This document shows, piece by piece, positions 8,118 to 12,175 of a stretch of DNA of 12,175 nucleotides. Origin of the DNA: Kiloniellales bacterium. GTDB taxonomy: Bacteria; Pseudomonadota; Alphaproteobacteria; Kiloniellales; JAKSBE01. The stretch lies in assembly GCA_030067055.1 (NCBI GenBank), contig JASJAL010000232.1, positions 1-12,175 on the forward strand, given 5' to 3'. The notes beneath the pieces were generated by a model. The model had not been told where the DNA came from and ran no database searches. It saw only the letters and a list, made by a program, of their open reading frames with translations. Position numbers and translations under genes: made by a program. Numbering within the stretch: position 1 is the first letter of the stretch; every line of letters starts with the position of its first letter.

Positions 8118-9047
8118 GTGTCCGCCGATGCCAGCGTCCTCGTCCTCCTGACCATCATCTCCGCGGCCACGCCCTTACTCTTCGCCGCCCTGGGCGAGCT
8201 GGTCGTCGAGAAGTCCGGGGTCCTGAACCTGGGGGTCGAGGGCATGATGCTCGCCGGCGCGGTCACCGGATTCGCAGTCGCGGTGACCACCGGCAGCGGT
8301 ACGCTCGGCGTCGTGGCCGGTGCCCTGGCCGGGGCTGCGATGGCCCTGATCTTCGGGGCCCTGACCCTGACCCTGGCCGCCAACCAGGTCGCGACCGGGC
8401 TGGCGCTGACCATCTTCGGGATCGGTCTCTCGGCCTTGCTCGGCGCCGGATTCGTCGGCGTGCCGGTGACCGCGCTGCCCAAGCTGAACCTACCCGGTCT
8501 CAGCGACCTGCCCTTGATCGGGCCCTTGTTCTTCGGCCACGACGCATTGGTCTACCTTTCGATCCTGGCAACCCTCGGCGTTGCCTGGTTCCTCAGGCGC
8601 AGCCGCGGCGGTATGATCTTGCGCGCGGTCGGCGAATCCGACATCGCGGCCCACTCGATCGGCTACAATGTCATCGCCGTGCGCTATCGGGCGGTTCTAT
8701 TCGGAGGGGCTATGTCTGGTCTTGGCGGCGCTTATCTGTCGCTGTCCTACACCCCGATGTGGGCGGAGGAGATGACCGCCGGGCGCGGCTGGATCGCGCT
8801 GGCGCTGGTGGTCTTCGCCTCCTGGCGGCCATGGCGCCTGCTGCTCGGCGCCTACCTCTTCGGCGGCGTCACCATCCTGCAGCTCTACGCCCAGGGGGCC
8901 GGGGGCCTCGGCATCCCGGCGCAGGTGATGTCAATGCTGCCCTATCTCGCAACCATCGCGGTCCTGACCGTCATCGCAGCAGGGCCGTGGAAGGGCCGGC
9001 TCGACGCTCCGGCCTGCTTGGGCAAGCCGTTTCGACCCTCAACCTAA
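8118..9047 (+). CDS. BMP-family ABC importer, permease subunit 2
   Basis: Second channel subunit (NupQ/YufQ-like, BPD_transp_2 family), 309 residues with roughly eight or nine hydrophobic segments spanning most of 8-290. The segment VVEKSGVLNLGVEGMMLAGA (29-48) is the family's signature and corresponds to the coupling region of permease 1; VGESDIAAHSIGYN (about 171-184) and GAMSGLGGAYLSL (about 194-206) are also characteristic. It starts at GTG 8118, 3 nt after the permease 1 stop, with GGAGG at 8105-8109 at good spacing. Pairing of a longer first permease with a shorter second one after a two-domain ATPase is the standard layout of nucleoside importers of this class. Confidence 0.92.
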   Translation: MSADASVLVLLTIISAATPLLFAALGELVVEKSGVLNLGVEGMMLAGAVTGFAVAVTTGSGTLGVVAGALAGAAMALIFGALTLTLAANQVATGLALTIFGIGLSALLGAGFVGVPVTALPKLNLPGLSDLPLIGPLFFGHDALVYLSILATLGVAWFLRRSRGGMILRAVGESDIAAHSIGYNVIAVRYRAVLFGGAMSGLGGAYLSLSYTPMWAEEMTAGRGWIALALVVFASWRPWRLLLGAYLFGGVTILQLYAQGAGGLGIPAQVMSMLPYLATIAVLTVIAAGPWKGRLDAPACLGKPFRPST

Positions 9048-9070
9048 GAGACACCAAAAGAACAACACGG

Positions 9071-9076
9071 GAGGAG
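9071..9076 (+). promoter_or_regulatory. Strong ribosome-binding site of the binding-protein gene
   Basis: GAGGAG, preceded by GG, sits 6 nt before ATG 9083, the best Shine-Dalgarno match among the rightward genes. It lies in a 35-bp spacer (9048-9082) with an A-rich stretch just upstream. This fits the usual need for excess binding protein over membrane subunits. Confidence 0.7.
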
Positions 9077-9082
9077 TGATCA

Positions 9083-10165
9083 ATGAACAACCGTTTCACA
9101 CGCCGAGGATTCCTAGCCGGCTCGGCGGCCGCGGCCGGCACCTTGTCGCTGGTTGGTCCGCAGGCCCTTGCGGCCGAGCCGCTGAAGGTGGGCTTCGTCT
9201 ACGTCGGTCCGATCGGCGACTTCGGCTGGACCCACGGCCACGACCTTGGCCGCAAGGCGATCGAGAAGAAGTTCGGCGACAAGGTGAAGACCTCCTACGT
9301 CGAGAACGTCGCCGAGGGACCGGACGCCGAGCGGGTGATCCGGCAGCTTGCGGCCTCCGGCCACGGCCTGATCTTCACCACCTCCTTCGGCTTCATGAAC
9401 TCGACGATCAAGGTCGCCAAGCAGTTCCCCAAGGCGAAGTTCGAGCACGCCACCGGCTACAAGACCGCGGCCAACGTCTCGGCCTACAACGCCAAGTTTC
9501 ACGAGGGCCGCACCGTTTGCGGCCTCATTGCCGGACACGTGAGCAAGTCCGGCATCGTCGGCTACATCGGCTCCTTCCCGATCCCCGAGGTCGTGATGGG
9601 CATCAACGCCTTCGCCCTGGCAGCGCAGAAGATCCGTCCCGACGTCAAGGTCAAGGTTGTCTGGGTCAACTCCTGGTACGACCCGGGCAAGGAGGGCGAC
9701 GGCGCCAAGGCCCTGATCGATCAGGGCGCGGATATCATCTGCCAGCACACCGACAGCCCGGCGCCGTTGCAGGTCGCCGAGGCGCGCGGCGTGCACGGCT
9801 TCGGCCAGGCCTCGGACATGAAGTCCTTCGCGCCCAACGGCCAGCTGACCGCGATCATCGACGACTGGACCAACTACTACGTCAAGCGCACCCAGGATGT
9901 GCTTGACGGGACCTGGGCCTCGCAATCGATCTGGTGGGGGATGAAGGAAGGCCTGGTTGCCATGGCGCCCTACGGCGAGGCGGTGCCGGAGAACGTCCGG
10001 GCCGAGGCCGACGCAGCGCAGAAGGGCATCATCGACGGTTCGCTGCACCCCTTCACCGGCCCGATCAAGAATCAGGCCGGCGAGGTCAAGGTCGCCGACG
10101 GCAAGACCATGTCGGATGAAGAGCTCCTACAGATCGACTGGTACGTTCAGGGCGTGGAGGCGTGA
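9083..10165 (+). CDS. BMP-family substrate-binding protein, Tat-exported (purine/nucleoside importer)
   Basis: Periplasmic receptor of the importer, 360 residues, of the basic membrane protein (BMP/PnrA-like) family whose characterised members bind nucleosides or purine bases. The N-terminus is a twin-arginine signal: TRRGFLAG (6-13) with Arg7/Arg8, a hydrophobic stretch to about 24, and an AxA-type cleavage site near ALA-A (28-31). There is no lipobox cysteine, so it is soluble rather than a lipoprotein. The mature protein begins LKVGFVYVGPIGDFGWTHGH (34-53), with family-conserved Asp46 and Trp49 in the ligand-pocket loop; TTSFGFMNS (99-107), NSWYDPGKE (196-204), QHTDSP (221-226) and GMKEGLVAMAPYG (286-298) mark this subgroup. 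Purine specificity is inferred from position between xdhB and puuD. A stem-loop lies just downstream, which may protect its mRNA. Confidence 0.93.
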   Translation: MNNRFTRRGFLAGSAAAAGTLSLVGPQALAAEPLKVGFVYVGPIGDFGWTHGHDLGRKAIEKKFGDKVKTSYVENVAEGPDAERVIRQLAASGHGLIFTTSFGFMNSTIKVAKQFPKAKFEHATGYKTAANVSAYNAKFHEGRTVCGLIAGHVSKSGIVGYIGSFPIPEVVMGINAFALAAQKIRPDVKVKVVWVNSWYDPGKEGDGAKALIDQGADIICQHTDSPAPLQVAEARGVHGFGQASDMKSFAPNGQLTAIIDDWTNYYVKRTQDVLDGTWASQSIWWGMKEGLVAMAPYGEAVPENVRAEADAAQKGIIDGSLHPFTGPIKNQAGEVKVADGKTMSDEELLQIDWYVQGVEA

Positions 10166-10210
10166 CGACCGGCGTTTGACGGATCTGAGGCGATAAGGAA
10201 AGACGCGAAG

Positions 10211-10246
10211 CGAAGTCCTCCCCCTTGAGTGGGGAGGGCGGCTTCG
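10211..10246 (+). repeat. GC-rich stem-loop, possible dispersed intergenic repeat
   Basis: CCTCCCC (10217-10223) pairs perfectly with GGGGAGG (10231-10237) around a 7-nt loop CTTGAGT. An outer stem CGAAG (10211-10215) with CTTCG (10242-10246) can close the structure, with 1 nt unpaired on the left and 4 nt on the right. No T-run follows, so this is not a classical intrinsic terminator. Nearly palindromic C-rich/G-rich units like this often recur between genes in high-GC alphaproteobacterial genomes, so a dispersed REP-like element is my first reading. A functional mRNA stabiliser or attenuator for the upstream binding-protein gene is the alternative. Confidence 0.55.
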
Positions 10247-10285
10247 CCGATTCAAGACTGGCCGGATAGCTCGTGCGCGGCGGAA

Positions 10286-10295
10286 AAGGGGCCCC
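10286..10295 (+). promoter_or_regulatory. puuD ribosome-binding region with adjoining GGGGCCCC palindrome
   Basis: AAGGGG (10286-10291) is the only Shine-Dalgarno-like sequence near the puuD ATG at 10296, 4 nt before it. Its GGGG forms half of the self-complementary GGGGCCCC (10288-10295), which abuts the start codon. The same AAGGGG is complementary to CCCCTT (10221-10226) in the upstream stem-loop, so the two could compete for pairing. Confidence 0.4.
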
Positions 10296-11486
10296 ATGTT
10301 CGAGGTGGTTCTCTGGGAATGGCTGGATCTCGTGGTCCGCTGGCTGCACGTCATCGCCGGCATCGCCTGGATCGGAAGCTCCTTTTATTTCGTGCATCTG
10401 GACCTGAGCCTGAAGCAACGCGAAGGCCTGCCCGAGGGCGCCCACGGCGAGGCCTGGCAGGTCCACGGCGGCGGCTTCTACAACATGGTCAAGTACCTGG
10501 TCGCCCCGGCGCGGATGCCGGACCGGCTGACCTGGTTCAAGTGGGAGGCCTATACGACCTGGCTCAGCGGCATGGCCTTGCTGGTGCTGGTCTACTACCT
10601 CCAGGCCGAGCTCTACATGATCGACCGCGGTGTGCTGGACCTCGCGCCGTGGCAGGCGGTGGCGGTCAGCCTGGTCGGGCTCGCCCTCGGCTGGATCGTC
10701 TACGACCTGCTTTGCCGCTCGCCGCTGGGGCGCAACGACAACACCCTGGCCCTGGTCGGCCTGGTCTTCCTCACGTTGCTCGCCTGGGTTTGCGCTCAGG
10801 TTTTCAGCGGCCGTGGCGCGATGATGCAGATGGGCGCCCTGATCGGCACGATGATGGTCGCCAACGTCTTCTTCGTGATCATCCCCGGCCAGCGCAAGGT
10901 GGTGGATGCACTGATCGCCGGCGAGGACCCCGACCCGGAGCTGGGCCGCCGGGGCAAGCAGCGCTCCCTGCACAACAACTACCTGACCCTGCCGGTGATC
11001 TTCGTGATGATTGGCAACCACTATCCCCTGGCCTTCGCCAGCCGCTGGTCCTGGCTGATGCTGGCAATTGTCCTGATCATGGGGGCGGTTATCCGCCATT
11101 TCTTCAACCAGCAGCACAAGGGCGAGGCCAGCCCCTGGTGGACCTGGGCAGTGGCCACTGCCGGCCTGGCGGCCATCGTCTGGCTGAGCGGCGAGCCGGC
11201 CACGGAAGCGGAGGGTGAAGCGCGGGCCGACCCGGCCGCCGTCGAGGAGATCGTGCTGTCCCGCTGCAGCATGTGCCACGCCGCCGAGCCGGTCTGGGAA
11301 GGCATCGCCCTGCCGCCCAAGAACGTGGTCCTGGAAACGCCCGAAGAGATCCGCCTCCAGGCCCGGGCGATAGATCTCCAGGTGGTCAGGACCCACGCCA
11401 TGCCGCCGGGCAACATCACCGAGATCTCGGAGGAGGAGCGTCGAGCCCTTGCCGCCTGGATCGCCGAGGGCGCGCCCGGCTGGTAG
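10296..11486 (+). CDS. puuD: Membrane urate hydroxylase PuuD with C-terminal cytochrome c domain
   Basis: Oxidises urate to 5-hydroxyisourate, sending electrons to haem c and the respiratory chain rather than to O2 with H2O2 release, as known for the PuuD family. The 396-residue protein has about eight membrane helices (roughly 9-34, 87-108, 118-140, 150-170, 178-198, 227-245, 251-268, 281-299). Conserved patches include WLHVIAGIAWIGSSFYF (16-32), HGGGFYN (57-63) and SLHNNYLTLPVIFVMIGNHYP (224-244 in all). The C-terminal domain has the haem site CSMCH (Cys324, Cys327, His328) and probable axial Met369 (THAMPPGN). Loops 35-86, 141-149, 199-226 and 268-276 are rich in Arg/Lys, which by the positive-inside rule puts both termini in the periplasm, where haem c is attached. 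It replaces a soluble uricase, of which none is seen here. Stop is 7 nt before guaD. Confidence 0.96.
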   Translation: MFEVVLWEWLDLVVRWLHVIAGIAWIGSSFYFVHLDLSLKQREGLPEGAHGEAWQVHGGGFYNMVKYLVAPARMPDRLTWFKWEAYTTWLSGMALLVLVYYLQAELYMIDRGVLDLAPWQAVAVSLVGLALGWIVYDLLCRSPLGRNDNTLALVGLVFLTLLAWVCAQVFSGRGAMMQMGALIGTMMVANVFFVIIPGQRKVVDALIAGEDPDPELGRRGKQRSLHNNYLTLPVIFVMIGNHYPLAFASRWSWLMLAIVLIMGAVIRHFFNQQHKGEASPWWTWAVATAGLAAIVWLSGEPATEAEGEARADPAAVEEIVLSRCSMCHAAEPVWEGIALPPKNVVLETPEEIRLQARAIDLQVVRTHAMPPGNITEISEEERRALAAWIAEGAPGW

Positions 11487-11493
11487 ATGCGGC

Positions 11494-12175
11494 ATGGCGA
11501 AGGCACCCCAAAGAGCCATCCGCGGCCGCCTGCTCAGTTTCCTCGACGATCCAGCGACCGCCGGCGCCGAGGCGAGCCACAGCTACATCGAAGACGGCCT
11601 GCTGGTCATCGCCGAGGGCCGGATCGCCCAGGTCGGCGAGGCCAAGGGGCTGCTGGGCAAGCTGCCCAAGGGCCTGCCGGTCGATCACTACCCCGACGAC
11701 CTGATCCTGCCGGGCTTCATCGATCCGCACATCCACTACCCCCAGACCCAGGTCATCGCCTCCTACGGTGCCCAATTGCTCGATTGGCTGGAGCGCTACG
11801 CCTTCGTCGAGGAGCTCAAGTTCGCCGATCCGGGCCACGCCGCCAGGGTGGCGGTCTTCTTCCTGGACGAGCTGTTGCGCAATGGCACGACAACGGCGGC
11901 GGTCTACTGCACGGTGCACGCGGCCTCGGTCGAGGCCTTCTTCGCCGAGTCCGAGCGGCGCAACACCCGCATGCTGGCCGGCAAGGTCCTGATGGATCGG
12001 CGCGCACCCGCGGGCCTGCTGGATACGGCGCAATCCGGCTACGATAAGAGCAAGGCGCTGATCGCCCGCTGGCAGGGGCGGGGGCGGCAGCACTACGCGG
12101 TGATCCCGCGTTTCGCCGTGACCTCCAGCCCGGAACAGTTGGAGGCTGCCGGGACACTGCTGCGCGAGCACCCCG
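11494..12175 (+). CDS. guaD: Guanine deaminase GuaD (3'-truncated by the window edge)
   Basis: Deaminates guanine to xanthine, feeding XdhAB. The first 227 residues are present, about half of the usual 430-450. It belongs to the zinc amidohydrolase superfamily: an N-terminal beta-sandwich strand region RAIRGRLLSFLDDP (7-20), then LPGFIDPHIHYPQ (72-84) with metal ligands His79 and His81, then the GuaD-specific LLDWLERYAFVEELKF (95-110), NGTTTAAVYCTVH (130-142) and IPRFAVTSSPEQL (204-216), the usual PRFA.T segment. The downstream metal-binding His and Asp lie outside the window. ATG 11494 is chosen because it begins the family-like N-terminus 7 nt after puuD; the closer ATG at 11487 opens a different frame without features. 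No good Shine-Dalgarno is visible, so coupling to puuD translation is likely. Confidence 0.95.
   Translation, partial: MAKAPQRAIRGRLLSFLDDPATAGAEASHSYIEDGLLVIAEGRIAQVGEAKGLLGKLPKGLPVDHYPDDLILPGFIDPHIHYPQTQVIASYGAQLLDWLERYAFVEELKFADPGHAARVAVFFLDELLRNGTTTAAVYCTVHAASVEAFFAESERRNTRMLAGKVLMDRRAPAGLLDTAQSGYDKSKALIARWQGRGRQHYAVIPRFAVTSSPEQLEAAGTLLREHP

Larger units (their letters stand above)
10166..10295. other. 130-bp spacer between binding-protein gene and puuD
   Basis: The largest gap inside the rightward operon. It holds a GC-rich stem-loop in its middle (listed separately), a tandem GCGAAG/CGAAG repeat just before it, and the puuD ribosome-binding region at its end. I see no open frame with family features and no convincing promoter. 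puuD-guaD may be read through from upstream or have their own start here. Confidence 0.6.

Noticed and set aside
10217..10237. Rho-independent terminator after the binding-protein gene
   Set aside because: The stem is strong but is followed by GCGGCTTCG rather than a T-run, so it does not meet the intrinsic terminator pattern.
10086..11519. A 477-residue open frame on the - strand across puuD
   Set aside because: It is the mirror of a GC-rich coding gene: His/Asp/Gln-rich, low-complexity translation and no family motif. The same applies to the long antisense frames at 4158-5357, 5318-6556, 6921-7922 and 9113-10048.
11487..12047. A 186-residue + strand frame from the ATG at 11487, directly after the puuD stop
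   Set aside because: It is out of frame with guaD, whose frame from 11494 carries the amidohydrolase motifs. The 186-residue translation is low-complexity.

Overview
The window is a purine-degradation locus from a GC-rich proteobacterium. Codons strongly favour G or C at the third position. The combination of a cytochrome c-fused urate oxidase (PuuD), a two-subunit XdhAB, a PuuE-type allantoinase and a BMP-family transporter is typical of Alphaproteobacteria such as Rhodospirillales, Kiloniellales or Rhizobiales. That assignment is inferred from gene content, with no marker gene to confirm it.

Layout. Two divergent transcripts leave a 114-bp regulatory gap (1138-1251). Leftward are puuE (allantoinase) and uraD (OHCU decarboxylase, running off the left edge), joined by an ATGA stop/start overlap. 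Rightward are uraH (HIU hydrolase), xdhA and xdhB (xanthine dehydrogenase), then a complete ABC importer (two-domain ATPase, two permeases, Tat-exported BMP-type binding protein), then puuD (membrane urate hydroxylase with a C-terminal cytochrome c domain) and guaD (guanine deaminase, cut by the right edge). Most rightward genes overlap or lie within 35 bp of each other. The exception is a 130-bp gap before puuD, which holds a strong GC-rich stem-loop.

How the genes fit together. GuaD converts guanine to xanthine. XdhAB oxidises hypoxanthine and xanthine to urate. PuuD oxidises urate to 5-hydroxyisourate, passing electrons to a haem c rather than making H2O2. UraH and UraD convert this to OHCU and then S-allantoin, and PuuE opens allantoin to allantoate. 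The embedded importer presumably brings in the purine base, nucleoside or a pathway intermediate. The window therefore encodes a path from guanine to allantoate together with a likely uptake system.

I found no RNA gene, insertion sequence, CRISPR array, phage element or broken gene, and nothing resembling a wholly new system. The points worth a second look are the transporter coupled directly to xdhB, the absence of xdhC from its common place after xdhB, overlapping inverted repeats in the divergent promoter, and the stem-loop before puuD, which may be a dispersed repeat or expression modulator.
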